Positions 19,338 through 28,230 of a DNA stretch of 64,000 bases are shown here, piece after piece (within the stretch, counting starts at the first letter, position 1; the number at the start of each line of letters is the position of its first letter). This stretch comes from Cobetia amphilecti. Lineage in GTDB: Bacteria > Pseudomonadota > Gammaproteobacteria > Pseudomonadales > Halomonadaceae. The position numbers were made by a program, and so were the translations under genes. Where the stretch lies: contig NZ_CP084115.1 of NCBI RefSeq assembly GCF_020217465.1, positions 2,790,001 through 2,854,000 of the forward strand, in the 5' to 3' direction. The notes under the pieces are model-generated. The model made no database searches. It was not told where the DNA came from and saw nothing but the letters and a program-made list of their open reading frames with translations.

Positions 19338-20180
19338 TTACTTGACCAGACGCGTCTCGGTGGGCGCCAGCGTGACCTTGCCTTCGCGCTTCAGGTGACC
19401 GATGGCGCGCTTGAAGTTGGCCTTGCTGGCACCGAAGGCTTCACTGATGGCTTCCGGTTCGCTCTTGTCACCCAGCGGCAGCACGCCCTGACTGGCTTCC
19501 AGCGCGGCCAGAATGCGGTCCGCCAGCTGCTGATGGCCAGCGGGGCCCGGCGCCTGCGGCGTGAGATCGACATTGCCGTTGCCGTCATTCTTCAACACCC
19601 ACAGACGCAGACGATTGCCGATGCGCAGACGCGTGAAGATACGGTCGTGGTGCACCAGGCCCCAATGGGCGTTGTCGATGATGATCTTCATACCCAGGTC
19701 GGTGCGCGCAGCGACCAGACCGGAAACTTCCTGGCCCACCGCGTAGGTGGCCGGAGTCTTGTCGAGCCAGCGATCCAGACGCATCGAGGCGACCATGCGG
19801 TCACTGTGCTTGTCGAGACCGACGTGCACCATGGCGAACTGGCCGGCCTTGAGCTCACGCTTGCGCTCGCCGTAGGGCAGTAGCAGGTCCTTGCCCAGGC
19901 CATTGTCGAGGAAGGTGCCGATGTCATTGACCTCGACCACCTTGAGCGCGGCGAATTCACCGACCATGGCACGCGGATAGCGCGTGGTGGCCAGCAGGCG
20001 GTCTTCATCATCCAGGCTGACGAAGACTTCGACTTCGTCACCGATGTCGGCCCCCGCCGGAATGAAGGGCGTCGGCAGCAGGATTTCCCCGCGATCCCCA
20101 CCATCGAGGAAGACGCCGAAGCCGACCCGCTTGGTGATCGTCAGGGTGTTGCGCTGGCCGATAGCGAGCGGAGCAGACAT
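19338..20180 (-). CDS. cvfB: S1-domain RNA-binding protein, CvfB/YitL family
   Basis: 280 residues with tandem S1-like OB folds. The first contains GFGVFLDGGDRGEILLP, the second GTFLDNGLGKDLLLP and the third GMKIIIDNAHWGLVHHD. A C-terminal winged-helix region (EAISEAFGASKANFKRAIGHLKREGKV) completes the CvfB architecture. The family binds RNA and in staphylococci affects virulence gene expression; its role in proteobacteria is unclear. The ATG at 20180 has GAGAGG upstream. A hairpin-rich spacer separates it from yajQ. Confidence 0.9.
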   Translation of the reverse strand: MSAPLAIGQRNTLTITKRVGFGVFLDGGDRGEILLPTPFIPAGADIGDEVEVFVSLDDEDRLLATTRYPRAMVGEFAALKVVEVNDIGTFLDNGLGKDLLLPYGERKRELKAGQFAMVHVGLDKHSDRMVASMRLDRWLDKTPATYAVGQEVSGLVAARTDLGMKIIIDNAHWGLVHHDRIFTRLRIGNRLRLWVLKNDGNGNVDLTPQAPGPAGHQQLADRILAALEASQGVLPLGDKSEPEAISEAFGASKANFKRAIGHLKREGKVTLAPTETRLVK

Positions 20181-20255
20181 ATAACCTCTCTTTGCGCGTT
20201 GTCGGGTGCCGAAGCGGCCCGCATGGCGCAGATATTACGTACGAATAGGGTGAAA

Positions 20256-20346
20256 CGCTTTGAAAGCGACGCGTCCGGTCGTCTCGAGTGAAGCACCGGG
20301 CTGGACAAGCGTAGCGCCAGCGACGAGACATGACGCTTTCAAAGCG
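20256..20346. repeat. Nested inverted element with paired 13-bp palindromes
   Basis: CGCTTTGAAAGCG (20256-20268) and its reverse complement CGCTTTCAAAGCG (20334-20346) are each nearly self-complementary and lie 65 bp apart. Inside them GTCTCG (20281-20286) pairs with CGAGAC (20324-20329), and GCTGG (20300-20304) pairs with CCAGC (20317-20321). The element occupies the 301-bp gap between cvfB and yajQ, which holds no convincing gene. Confidence 0.5.
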
Positions 20347-20481
20347 AATCTGTTGATCCAGAAAACAAGCGAATCAGTGACTCTCACGACACCGCAAATC
20401 AGCGAATCAAACGAAGACAGCACCGCACGCCGATAGCGAACGGTGCTGAGAATGGCGATCGCCAGGCACTTGCGCGCTGGA

Positions 20482-20970
20482 TCAATCGCGGAAGTTGTTG
20501 AACTGCAGCGGCAGCTCGAGGCTCTCATCGCCCTTGAGCAGCGCCATGGCGCCCTGCAGGTCATCACGCTTCTTGCCGGTGACGCGGACCTTCTCGCCCT
20601 GGATCTGCGCCTGAACCTTGAGCTTGGCATCCTTGAGCGCCTTGACGATCTTCTTGGCGGTCGGCTGGTCCAGCCCCTGACGCAGCACCAGCTGCTGACG
20701 GGCACGCACGCCAGCGGTGTCGGCGTCCTTCTCTTCCAGGCAGCGCACATCGATACCGCGCGCGATCAGACGGCCCTTGAGCAGTTCGATCATCTGACGC
20801 AGCTGGAAGTCGGCGTCGGCTTCCAGATTGACGTTCTCTTCCTTCTCGAGTTCGAAGCTGGCAGTCACGCCCTTGAAGTCAAAGCGCGTCGCGAGTTCGC
20901 GATTGGCCTGATCGACGGCATTCTGAACTTCGTGCTTGTCGAGTTCGGAGACAATATCGAATGACGGCAT
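20482..20970 (-). CDS. yajQ: YajQ-family nucleotide-binding protein
   Basis: 162 residues, against 163 in E. coli YajQ. The start [22 protein letters not shown] and the sequence TRFDFKGV are family signatures. The fold is two ferredoxin-like domains. YajQ homologues bind cyclic-di-GMP or other nucleotides and, in Xanthomonas, act as c-di-GMP effectors; that role here is inference. AAGGA precedes the ATG. It is transcribed toward cvfB. Confidence 0.93.
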   Translation of the reverse strand: MPSFDIVSELDKHEVQNAVDQANRELATRFDFKGVTASFELEKEENVNLEADADFQLRQMIELLKGRLIARGIDVRCLEEKDADTAGVRARQQLVLRQGLDQPTAKKIVKALKDAKLKVQAQIQGEKVRVTGKKRDDLQGAMALLKGDESLELPLQFNNFRD

Positions 20971-21048
20971 GGGAGCGATTCCTTTGAAGCCATGAAGAAT
21001 AAACAGCGCATCCTAGCCCATGGGGGCCACGCGCGCCATGCCCCTGGC

Positions 21049-21690
21049 TCAGGCGGCGCCGGCATTCACCGTCGAGGGCGGCCCCGGTTGCGCTTCACCG
21101 GCATCACCGGCCGCGAGTTCCTCAGCCACCGGCGCCAGTGAATCCAGCGTCAATGCCTTGCGCATCTTCCAGGCGGCGGCCCCATCGGCATAGTAATCGC
21201 GCAGGCGACCACACTTCTCGAAGCCGTGACGCTCGTAGAGCGCGATCGCCGCGCCATTGCCGGTGTGCACCTCAAGATCGAACTGCGTACAGCCCTGCGC
21301 GATGGCCAGCTGCTCAAGCGATGTCAGCATGCGCTGGGCAAGGCCGCGGCCACGCGATTCCGGATGCAGGCAGAAGGAATAGAGTCGCGCCCGGCGTGAA
21401 TTGCGACGAAACAGCACGGTGCCGTAGCCGAGCACGCTGCGCAGCGGCGTGGCGTCATCGCGCTCGACGCTACCGGCCGGCCATAGCGCGGCCATCACAT
21501 CGTCCACCGCCGCTGCGGACGGGATGACATCGTCATCGGGCTGGATGATCACCAGGGTACGGGCATGGGCACGCAGAATCAGATGGGACAGCTGACGACG
21601 ACTGAACCAGTCGCTGTCGAAACTGACTTCCTCGAGCTCTACCAGAGCGTCGAGATCGGCCCGGATGGCCGGGCGCAGAATGGGGGTCAT
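21049..21690 (-). CDS. GNAT-family N-acetyltransferase
   Basis: 213 residues. The GNAT acetyl-CoA site is visible in SFCLHPESRGRGLAQRMLTSLEQLA (motif A, R-G-x-G-L/A near residue 113), followed by LEVHTGNGAAIALYERHGFEKCGRLRDYYADGAAAWKMRKAL. This pattern is close to RimI-type enzymes. An Ala/Pro/Glu-rich tail after residue ~180 is not conserved. It is divergent from the RimK-like ATP-grasp gene; that pairing recurs in other proteobacteria and suggests a shared substrate. The substrate is not known. Confidence 0.88.
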   Translation of the reverse strand: MTPILRPAIRADLDALVELEEVSFDSDWFSRRQLSHLILRAHARTLVIIQPDDDVIPSAAAVDDVMAALWPAGSVERDDATPLRSVLGYGTVLFRRNSRRARLYSFCLHPESRGRGLAQRMLTSLEQLAIAQGCTQFDLEVHTGNGAAIALYERHGFEKCGRLRDYYADGAAAWKMRKALTLDSLAPVAEELAAGDAGEAQPGPPSTVNAGAA

Positions 21691-21909
21691 GGTGCAGGCT
21701 CTCCCGCCTGTCAGCGCCCTGACGCCGTCCGAAGATCAGCGTGTCGCGGGGCGGTAGTAATGCGCTGCATTCTGGGCATGCAGGCGCCTCTTGTCTTGGT
21801 CTCTTTGCATGAAATTATTTCACTTTCCAGCCTATTGCGATGACGGGGATTGTTTCTCATGATGCGCGCATTCGGCACCGCTTCGGTGCCCGCCTTGCGA
21901 GGCTCCGCA

Positions 21910-23454
21910 ATGTCCCGCCTGCGTATCGTGGTTGACCGTGTGTCTGACTGGCGCGCCTTCTATCCCAGTGATGATGTCATCAGCGCCCATGACTTTCTTT
22001 CCGAACTCTCAAGCGATGCGCCAGCCCAGCGCGCCGACGATGCGCCGCAGCCCGCCACCCACGTCATCAATCTGTGCGGTGGACTGGATTATCTGGGCAT
22101 CGGCTATTACGTTTCGCTGCTGGCCCAGGCGCGCGGCCAGAAGGCGTTGCCGTCGGTGGAGACCCTCAATCAGCTGTCACGCAAGTCGCTGATCGACATG
22201 GAACTGGGCGGCATCCGCGTGCTGCTCGAGGAGCTGACACGCAAGGGCGCCCTGCCCGCCCCGCAAGGCGTGACGCATGGGGCTGGCAAGCCGCCACGAC
22301 TCGACCTGCTGCTGACCTTCGGCGAGAGCGCAGACCCGGCGCTTGCGCGTCTCGCACGCAAGCTGTTCGAGCGCCTGCCCTGCCCGCTGCTGGAGGTGCG
22401 TCTTGAAGGCCGTGGCGATCATTGGGTGCTCAAGCGAGTGCGCCCGCAATCCCTGAGCCACCTGGCAGCGGCGGATGAAGACCGCTTCGCCCAGGCGCTC
22501 AATCGCCATTCGCGCAAGGTGTGGCGCACGCCCAAGGCACGTCGCCATTATCGCTTCGATCTCGCCATGCTGGTCGACCCGGACGAGGCACTGCCGCCGT
22601 CGAACCGTACCGCGCTCAAGCATTTCATCCGCGAAGGACGACGCCTGGGCATCGATGTCAGCCTGATCACCCGGCGCGATGAAGGCCGTCTAGCCGAGTT
22701 CGATGGCCTGTTCATCCGCGAGACGACCAGTCTGGATCACCACACCTATCGCATGGCCAAGCGTGCCGAGCATGAAGGGCTGGTGGTGATCGATGACAGC
22801 CAGTCGATCCTGCGCTGCACCAACAAGGTCTTCCTGCATGAGCTTCTCAAGGCACGCGGCCTGAGTGCCCCACAGGGTCGCCTGATCCATCGGGGCGAAC
22901 TGCGCCAGCTGGCCGAGCGCGGTCAGCATATGCGCTACCCGCTGGTGATGAAGGTGCCGGATGGCGCCTTCTCCCGCGGCATCGTCAAGATCGATGGCCC
23001 CGAGACACTGGTGCGCGAAGCCGAGCGACTGTTCCATGACTCCGCCCTGCTGCTGTTGCAGGAGTGGCTGCCGACCGAGTTCGACTGGCGCATCGGCGTG
23101 CTCGACGGCAAGCTGCTGTTCGCCAGCCGTTACTACATGGCGCGTGGCCATTGGCAGATCTACGACCACAGCGGCGCGCGTACCCGCTCCGGCGGCTTCG
23201 CGACGGTCGACCCGAGCGAGGTGCCAGCGGCCGTGATCAAGGCGGCTCTGAAGGCGACACGTCTGATCGGCGACGGCCTCTATGGCGTCGACTTGAAGCA
23301 GCTGGAGGACCGCGTGGTGGTCATCGAGGTCAACGACAACCCGAATCTGGATGCCGGCGTCGAGGATGTGGTGCTGGGACGCGAGCTCTACCGGCGCGTG
23401 ATGCAGGTATTTCTGGCCCGCATGCAGGCGCGCCGCCAGCCCGTACTGGGCTGA
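21910..23454 (+). CDS. RimK-like ATP-grasp ligase with extra N-terminal domain
   Basis: 514 residues from the ATG at 21910 (MSRLRIVVDRVSDW), with GAGG upstream; an in-frame ATG-rich start 60 bases earlier is possible. The first ~200 residues resemble the N-terminal domain found in one RimK-related subgroup. The C-terminal ~300 residues are an ATP-grasp fold with KVFLHELLKARGL, YPLVMKVPDGAFSRGI, LLQEWLPTEFDWRIGVL and VVIEVNDNPNLDAGVED. RimK enzymes add amino acids through ATP-dependent amide ligation. With the divergent acetyltransferase it may build or cap a small peptide. The product is unknown. Confidence 0.87.
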   Translation: MSRLRIVVDRVSDWRAFYPSDDVISAHDFLSELSSDAPAQRADDAPQPATHVINLCGGLDYLGIGYYVSLLAQARGQKALPSVETLNQLSRKSLIDMELGGIRVLLEELTRKGALPAPQGVTHGAGKPPRLDLLLTFGESADPALARLARKLFERLPCPLLEVRLEGRGDHWVLKRVRPQSLSHLAAADEDRFAQALNRHSRKVWRTPKARRHYRFDLAMLVDPDEALPPSNRTALKHFIREGRRLGIDVSLITRRDEGRLAEFDGLFIRETTSLDHHTYRMAKRAEHEGLVVIDDSQSILRCTNKVFLHELLKARGLSAPQGRLIHRGELRQLAERGQHMRYPLVMKVPDGAFSRGIVKIDGPETLVREAERLFHDSALLLLQEWLPTEFDWRIGVLDGKLLFASRYYMARGHWQIYDHSGARTRSGGFATVDPSEVPAAVIKAALKATRLIGDGLYGVDLKQLEDRVVVIEVNDNPNLDAGVEDVVLGRELYRRVMQVFLARMQARRQPVLG

Positions 23455-23536
23455 TACGCCCCGAGCCTATAAGCCTGTAGCAAGCAGCGAGAAACCATAA
23501 ACAAGAAGCGAGAAACAAGAAACAAGAAACACTGAA

Positions 23537-23579
23537 ACGACAGCGCCCACCCTCCGTGACGGAGCGTGGGCGCTGTCGT
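23537..23579. terminator. Terminator between RimK-like and DUF2797 genes
   Basis: The arms CGACAGCGCCCAC (23538-23550) and GTGGGCGCTGTCG (23566-23578), with an inner CTCCGT/ACGGAG stem, separate two convergent genes. Just upstream, short repeats of AACAAGAAAC occupy 23500-23530. Confidence 0.75.
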
Positions 23580-23619
23580 GTGTGCGGTGCTGAGCTCTTG
23601 GCTATGGCTCAGCCGCGGC

Positions 23620-24591
23620 TCATTGCTCGCCGAGCTGGGCCTCGATCTCATAGCCGGTGAACTTGCGCAGATTGATCACGCCGCTGTCGAGAATCAGATA
23701 CTGACCCTTGAGCCCTTCGAGTACGCCTTCCACCACTGGCGTCTTGTCGAAGTTGAACGAGGTGACCTTGCCCGGCGCGGTGCGCACCGGAAACTCGAAG
23801 GCCAGCGCCGTGGTGTCCAGCACCCGGATGGCGCCTTCGCCGCAATGCGCCTGAAGCACCGCCAGGCCTTCTGACATCTGGGCCAGCAAGGCATCCCGCT
23901 CGGCTTCCAGATCCAGCTCGGCCACATCGCCCTTGAGCATCGCCCGCCAGTTGGTGCGGTCGTTCAGCGCCTGCTTGAACAGCACCTCGACCAGCCCCGA
24001 CTGCAGGCGATTGGACACCTCGACGATGGGCAGCGCCTGGATGGCGCCCTGATCGAACCAGCGCGTCGGCATCTGGGTCTTGCGCGTGATGCCGACCTTG
24101 AGGCCGGAAGAATTGGCCAGATAGACGATATGCGGCTGGAAGCAGTGCTCCTCGCCCCACTGCGGATCACGGCAGGTGCCTTCGGCGTAGTGGCAGGTCT
24201 CCGGCTTCATGATGCAGCCATCGCACTGCGGCAGCTTGCGAAAGCACGGATAGCAATGCCCCTGCGCGAAGCTCTTCTTGGTCTTGCGACCGCAATGGCT
24301 GCAGTGGATCTGACCGGTGAAGCTCAATCGCACCTTGTGGCCGATATAGGCATTCAGCGGCTGGGTGATCTCGCCCAGACGCAGGCCATAGTTGGCCGCC
24401 AGCGGCTCGCGCGTGACCGACGGCGCATCAAACGAGGTATCGATCGCAAGCGCCTCACCGGCGGGCACGATGGACATCTTGTGGAGGTTGCCACTCAGCG
24501 TGATGGGTGCCGCATCCTGGGCACTGGCTTCCTGAGCCGTGCCAGAGGCCTCATCCGCACTCAGGGCATCATCCAGCGTCAGTTGACCCAC
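23620..24591 (-). CDS. DUF2797-family protein with zinc-binding cysteines
   Basis: 323 residues from a GTG at 24591, with GGAG eight bases upstream. A Cys-rich region (CSHCGRKTKKSF...CYPCFRKLPQCDGC and later Cys/His pairs, about residues 96-150) looks like zinc ribbons. It is followed by VYLANSSGLKVGITR, similar to the start of a GIY-YIG fold, and a conserved C-terminal part. This matches DUF2797, whose function is unknown. It overlaps the end of yeaC by 13 bases, so the two are translated from one message. Confidence 0.83.
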   Translation of the reverse strand: MGQLTLDDALSADEASGTAQEASAQDAAPITLSGNLHKMSIVPAGEALAIDTSFDAPSVTREPLAANYGLRLGEITQPLNAYIGHKVRLSFTGQIHCSHCGRKTKKSFAQGHCYPCFRKLPQCDGCIMKPETCHYAEGTCRDPQWGEEHCFQPHIVYLANSSGLKVGITRKTQMPTRWFDQGAIQALPIVEVSNRLQSGLVEVLFKQALNDRTNWRAMLKGDVAELDLEAERDALLAQMSEGLAVLQAHCGEGAIRVLDTTALAFEFPVRTAPGKVTSFNFDKTPVVEGVLEGLKGQYLILDSGVINLRKFTGYEIEAQLGEQ

Positions 24592-24854
24592 TTGATCTGC
24601 TCCGGCTCATCGCTTGCGGCGCTGTCGTCATCACGCGGCCCACAGGTGCCGTTGTCGATGAAGCCGACACGCGACTCGGCCGGCACGTTGTTGTGCGCTT
24701 CGTACTTGATGACGGCTTCCATGCACAGCTCGACCTGCTCCTGGGTCAGCACGCGGCCATCCGGCCATTTGCGCAGCTGCATGGACTGCTTGAGGCTCTC
24801 GTAGATGGTCGGCGTCATCTGCTCGACCATGCCGTCAAAGGACATGTTGCTCAT
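24579..24854 (-). CDS. yeaC: YeaC-like DUF1315 protein
   Basis: 91 residues. The ATG at 24854 lies six bases after GGAGAG; a GTG one codon earlier is less well spaced. The conserved core MTPTIYESLKQSMQLRKWPDGRVLTQEQVELCMEAVIKYE matches DUF1315/YeaC. It is small, acidic at its C-terminus and has no membrane segment. The function is unknown. It is the upstream partner of the DUF2797 gene. Confidence 0.85.
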   Translation of the reverse strand: MSNMSFDGMVEQMTPTIYESLKQSMQLRKWPDGRVLTQEQVELCMEAVIKYEAHNNVPAESRVGFIDNGTCGPRDDDSAASDEPEQIKWVN

Positions 24855-24992
24855 CACATACTCTCCTGATACGGGTCCACGACTGCCGAAGGCGGACCAT
24901 CGGAGTCACTGGGGATGGCCGCCATTCTAGCATTGTCGTTTCGCGCAGTGTCATTTCCGGCAGTGTCATCCCCGGGGCTGAAGCGCCAACGC

Positions 24993-25898
24993 TCAGGCTG
25001 CGCTGCGCCTGGGGAGCAGCCAGCCCAGCAGCAGACCGGTCAGCAGGCCGCCAAGATGCGCCTCGTTGGCGATGGCGCCCAGGCCGATGGCACTCGAGAG
25101 CGGCGTCATGCACAGCACCAGATAGATCAGCATGAAGATCATCAGCGAGCGCTGCATCTGATAGCCCAGCGCGGGGCGGCGGCGCGCGGCGATGAAGACA
25201 TAGCCGATCACGGCGAAGTCGATCCCCGACAGCCCACCGAACAGCACGCTGCCGGTGGCGTATTGCGCCAGATTGGCCGCCACGCCGCTCAGCACCACGA
25301 CCAGCGCGAAGCGCCAACCGCCATCGATGGCCTCGATCTGGCGCCCGAACACCCACAGCCACAGCAGGTTGAACACCAGGTGCAGTACCCCGAAGTGCAT
25401 CAACGACGGCGACCAGAGCCGCCACCACTCCCCCGCCAGCGTCACGGACAGCGGCTCAGGCGCGATGTGCTGACTGCCGACAAGCTCGAAGGGCACGATG
25501 GCCAGCCACTCGAATACCGCCGCCTGGCCCAGCGCATACTGGAACAGCACCGTGACGCAGCAGGCCAGACCGACCAGCCAGGTCAACGGCGTCTGGCGCA
25601 TCAGGGCGATGAGGGACTGAGAACTGCCGCCGCCACGCGTCGCGGCGCCTGCGGAGGCGTCTCGCAGCGGTTCACCGCGTGACTGGCGCTCGAGCATCGC
25701 GATGACGCGCGGCAGTTGCTCGGGGTCGGCCAGCCACAGCTCCTGGCCGCCCTCGTGGCTCTCGGCATCGTCGCCAGGCGCAGCCTCGGTCGGGCGAGCC
25801 TGGCTCAGGGTGATCTGGTGACCGATCTTCTCGGCCCACAGGGCTTCGCGCAGGGGGCGGCTGTCGAAGGATTCGGGCAGCGTCAGAACCTTGAACAT
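24993..25898 (-). CDS. glpG: Rhomboid intramembrane serine protease (GlpG-like)
   Basis: 301 residues. An N-terminal cytoplasmic domain (residues 1-70, MFKVLTLPESFDSRPLREAL) is followed by about six membrane helices. The catalytic Ser224 lies in GLSG and the catalytic His281 in NEAHLGGLLTG. The loop-1 segment HFGVLHLVFNLLWLWVFGRQIE is typical of GlpG. It would cleave membrane proteins within the bilayer. The start at 25898 has AGAGG upstream. An unusual Ala/Gly/Ser linker separates the cytoplasmic and membrane domains. Confidence 0.93.
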   Translation of the reverse strand: MFKVLTLPESFDSRPLREALWAEKIGHQITLSQARPTEAAPGDDAESHEGGQELWLADPEQLPRVIAMLERQSRGEPLRDASAGAATRGGGSSQSLIALMRQTPLTWLVGLACCVTVLFQYALGQAAVFEWLAIVPFELVGSQHIAPEPLSVTLAGEWWRLWSPSLMHFGVLHLVFNLLWLWVFGRQIEAIDGGWRFALVVVLSGVAANLAQYATGSVLFGGLSGIDFAVIGYVFIAARRRPALGYQMQRSLMIFMLIYLVLCMTPLSSAIGLGAIANEAHLGGLLTGLLLGWLLPRRSAA

Positions 25899-26021
25899 GT
25901 GTGCCTCTGAAGATGACACGCGACTGAACAGACTCAGTACACGTTGATAAACAAGGAGAAGTCAGACCAGCCTGTAAAAATCTACCACAGCGCCGCAGGC
26001 GTCTGGCCTTTGTGACAGACA

Positions 26022-26048
26022 TAAAAAAAGCCCGGTGGGGGGCACCGG
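26022..26048 (-). terminator. Terminator of the phosphoesterase transcript
   Basis: Read on the minus strand, CCGGTG-CCCCC-CACCGG is followed by GC and seven T residues. It lies about 200 bp after the phosphoesterase stop and 120 bp before the rhomboid start. The remaining spacer also has small hairpins at 26118-26134 (GATTGT/ACAATC) and 26144-26160 (CGCCAG/CTGGCG). Confidence 0.65.
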
Positions 26049-26179
26049 ACTGAGCAAGGATCATTCAAGGGAACACTTACTCAGAGTACGCAATCGGGCT
26101 TTGGTTCACTGACATGTGATTGTAAAAAACAATCGCCATTCGCCGCCAGCATCACTGGCGCTATTGGGGGCATACTTAT

Positions 26180-26270
26180 GACCAGTGCCAATGGTCAGTG
26201 CCAATGGTCAGTGCCAATGGTCAGTGCCAATGGCCAGTGCCAATGACCAGTGCTATTGACTGGCGCCATT
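26180..26270. repeat. Tandem 13-bp repeat, six to seven copies
   Basis: Units of GGTCAGTGCCAAT and close variants run head to tail from 26180 (26180, 26193, 26206, 26219, 26232, 26245, and a degenerate copy at 26258). The last units include the final codons and stop of the phosphoesterase gene. The three central copies are identical. Confidence 0.9.
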
Positions 26271-27329
26271 GGCGAATGACTGGTTCGACAGGGTGTCGCG
26301 GGACAGCTCTTCCGGCACGGGGCGTCGGGAAGGCTCACGCGGTACCGGCACCCACACGAAGTTGGCGGCATCCAGCGTGGCTTCGCCACTGAAGCGATAT
26401 GCCACCAGGCGTCCGAACTTGACCGCACTGTAATCCAGGCAGGCAATGTTGGGGGCTGGCAGCGCCGGCAAGCCCTCGCACCAGTAGTGCCCGAGGAACA
26501 ACGGCGGCTGCTCTGGCCCGTAGTAAGGCAGATTGGCCAGCTCCTGCTCGCTCAGCCAGCGCGATTCCAGCTCGCCGGGCAGGTTGTCGGGCTGGAAGAC
26601 CACATCGCCGTAGGTGCGGGGCTCACGTGCCCAGAAGTGCGTGCGGAAGCTTCGGCGCGTGAAACCATCGCCGGAATGGATCTCGACCCCTTCCGGCAAG
26701 CGCAGGTTCGCGCCGCGCGTCATGCGGTCCAGCACGCGATAGGCGAAGCTGTCGTGCTCGATGGACTCATGCAGGAAGTCTTCATCGATGCAGCCATCGG
26801 GGTAGCGCTCCAGGAAGGTACGCACCAGTGGCTCGTCCCAGCAGGCGTGCACCACGCGCAGCCCGCTCTGGCCGGGGGCCAGCGGCGGCAGCTCCAGACA
26901 CAGCGGCATGCGCATGAACCAGCGCAGCGCTTCGTCCCACTCATCGGGATGATGCTGATATTGGTCAAGCGTCTCGCGGATGATGCGGTTGTGACGTGAG
27001 GTATGCGAGCGCAGGAAATCACGATGCTCGCCGCCTGCACGCGGGCGTGCGCGCCGGCAATACGCCAGGGCGTTGTATTCGTGATTGCCCATCACGATCA
27101 GCGCTTCGCCGGCATTGACCATGCTGCTGGCCAGCTGCACCGCCAGGCGGATGCGCGGACCACGATCGATGATATCGCCGAGAAAGATGACCTTGCGGGT
27201 CGGGTGGCGATAGACGCCATCGACGATGTGATAGCCGAGCGTCTCCAGCAACGTCGCCAGAGTGGCGCCGCAGCCGTGTACATCGCCGATAAGGTCATAG
27301 CCATCCTGTGGCGCCACGAATGCTTGCAT
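26253..27329 (-). CDS. Calcineurin-like (PPP-type) metallophosphoesterase
   Basis: 358 residues with all the PPP/ApaH metal motifs: GDVHG (residues 15-19), GDIIDRG (about 51-57), GNHE (about 81-84), and later HACWDEP and LFLGHYW. The family includes Ap4A hydrolases and protein phosphatases. The C-terminal ~100 residues are more divergent than in ApaH, so the substrate is uncertain. The ATG at 27329 starts MQAFVAPQDGYDLIGDVHG. It is 16 bp downstream of nadK on the same strand, so the two are likely an operon. The extreme C-terminus is encoded by the 13-bp tandem repeat. Confidence 0.87.
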   Translation of the reverse strand: MQAFVAPQDGYDLIGDVHGCGATLATLLETLGYHIVDGVYRHPTRKVIFLGDIIDRGPRIRLAVQLASSMVNAGEALIVMGNHEYNALAYCRRARPRAGGEHRDFLRSHTSRHNRIIRETLDQYQHHPDEWDEALRWFMRMPLCLELPPLAPGQSGLRVVHACWDEPLVRTFLERYPDGCIDEDFLHESIEHDSFAYRVLDRMTRGANLRLPEGVEIHSGDGFTRRSFRTHFWAREPRTYGDVVFQPDNLPGELESRWLSEQELANLPYYGPEQPPLFLGHYWCEGLPALPAPNIACLDYSAVKFGRLVAYRFSGEATLDAANFVWVPVPREPSRRPVPEELSRDTLSNQSFANGASQ

Positions 27330-27345
27330 GCTGTGAGCCTTGAGG

Positions 27346-28230
27346 TCATTCGCCGAGGCGATTGCTCCAACCGAGCTTGGTGCGACAGATCTCGAAATAG
27401 TTGTGCTCCAGCGGATGAATCAGCGTCAGACGCTCACTCTTGCGCCGGATCTTGAGCACATCCCCGGGCTTGGCCACCACCTGGGTCTGGCCATCGCAGC
27501 TGATATGCGGATAGGTCGAGTTGCTGGCACTGATATGCAGGATGATCTCGCTGGCCGCATCGATCACGATCGGACGACTGGAAAGGGTATGCGGGAACAT
27601 CGGCACCAGGGTGATCGCCTCGAGACGCGGATGCACGATGGGGCCGCCACCGGACAGCGCATAGGCGGTCGAGCCGGTCGGCGTGGCGACGATCAAGCCA
27701 TCCGAGCGCTGGGAGTAGACGAACTGGCCATCGATGAACAGCTCGAACTCGATCATGCGCGCCGCCTTGCCGGGGTGCAGCACCACATCATTGAGGCCAT
27801 CGGCCGCCCCGATGCGCTCGCCTTCGCGGTAAACCTCGGCCTCGAGCAGGAAGCGTTGCTCGCTGAGATAGTCACCGCCCAGCACCTCGGCCACCTTCTC
27901 CTCGAGCTCATCGGGGCGAATGTCAGTCAGAAAGCCGAGTCGCCCACGATTGACGCCGAGCACGGGCGTGCCGCTGCGGCACAACGCGCGCGCGGCGCCC
28001 AGCAGGCTGCCATCGCCGCCGACCACGATCACCAGATCACACTGCTCGCCCATCTGACGGCGGCTGGCCACCTGCAGACCGTGGTCCAGCAGCAGCGTGG
28101 CAGTGCGTTCCTCGATCACCATGGCCAGGCCACGGGAATCCAGAAAGCGAATCAAGCGCTTGAGCGTATCCACCACCTGGGCACTGCCCAGTCGGCCAAT
28201 CACGCCGATCGTATTGAATTGCTGCTTCAT
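27346..28230 (-). CDS. nadK: NAD kinase
   Basis: A 294-residue cytoplasmic enzyme that phosphorylates NAD to NADP with ATP (E. coli 292 residues). Signatures are the GGDGSLLGAAR nucleotide motif (GGDG at 71-74), NRGRLGFLTD, LNDVVLHPG and GLIVATPTGSTAYALSGGGPIVHP. The ATG at 28230 follows GGAGG. The phosphoesterase gene follows closely and the sigma-factor gene is divergent. Confidence 0.96.
   Translation of the reverse strand: MKQQFNTIGVIGRLGSAQVVDTLKRLIRFLDSRGLAMVIEERTATLLLDHGLQVASRRQMGEQCDLVIVVGGDGSLLGAARALCRSGTPVLGVNRGRLGFLTDIRPDELEEKVAEVLGGDYLSEQRFLLEAEVYREGERIGAADGLNDVVLHPGKAARMIEFELFIDGQFVYSQRSDGLIVATPTGSTAYALSGGGPIVHPRLEAITLVPMFPHTLSSRPIVIDAASEIILHISASNSTYPHISCDGQTQVVAKPGDVLKIRRKSERLTLIHPLEHNYFEICRTKLGWSNRLGE

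Noticed and set aside
21910-23454. RimK-like gene considered as N-acetylglutaminylglutamine amide synthase
   Set aside because: The N-terminal domain and the absence of the asparagine-synthase-like partner do not fit that pathway.
26180-26270. The tandem repeat considered as a CRISPR array
   Set aside because: Units are 13 bp, directly adjacent with no unique spacers, and there are no cas genes.
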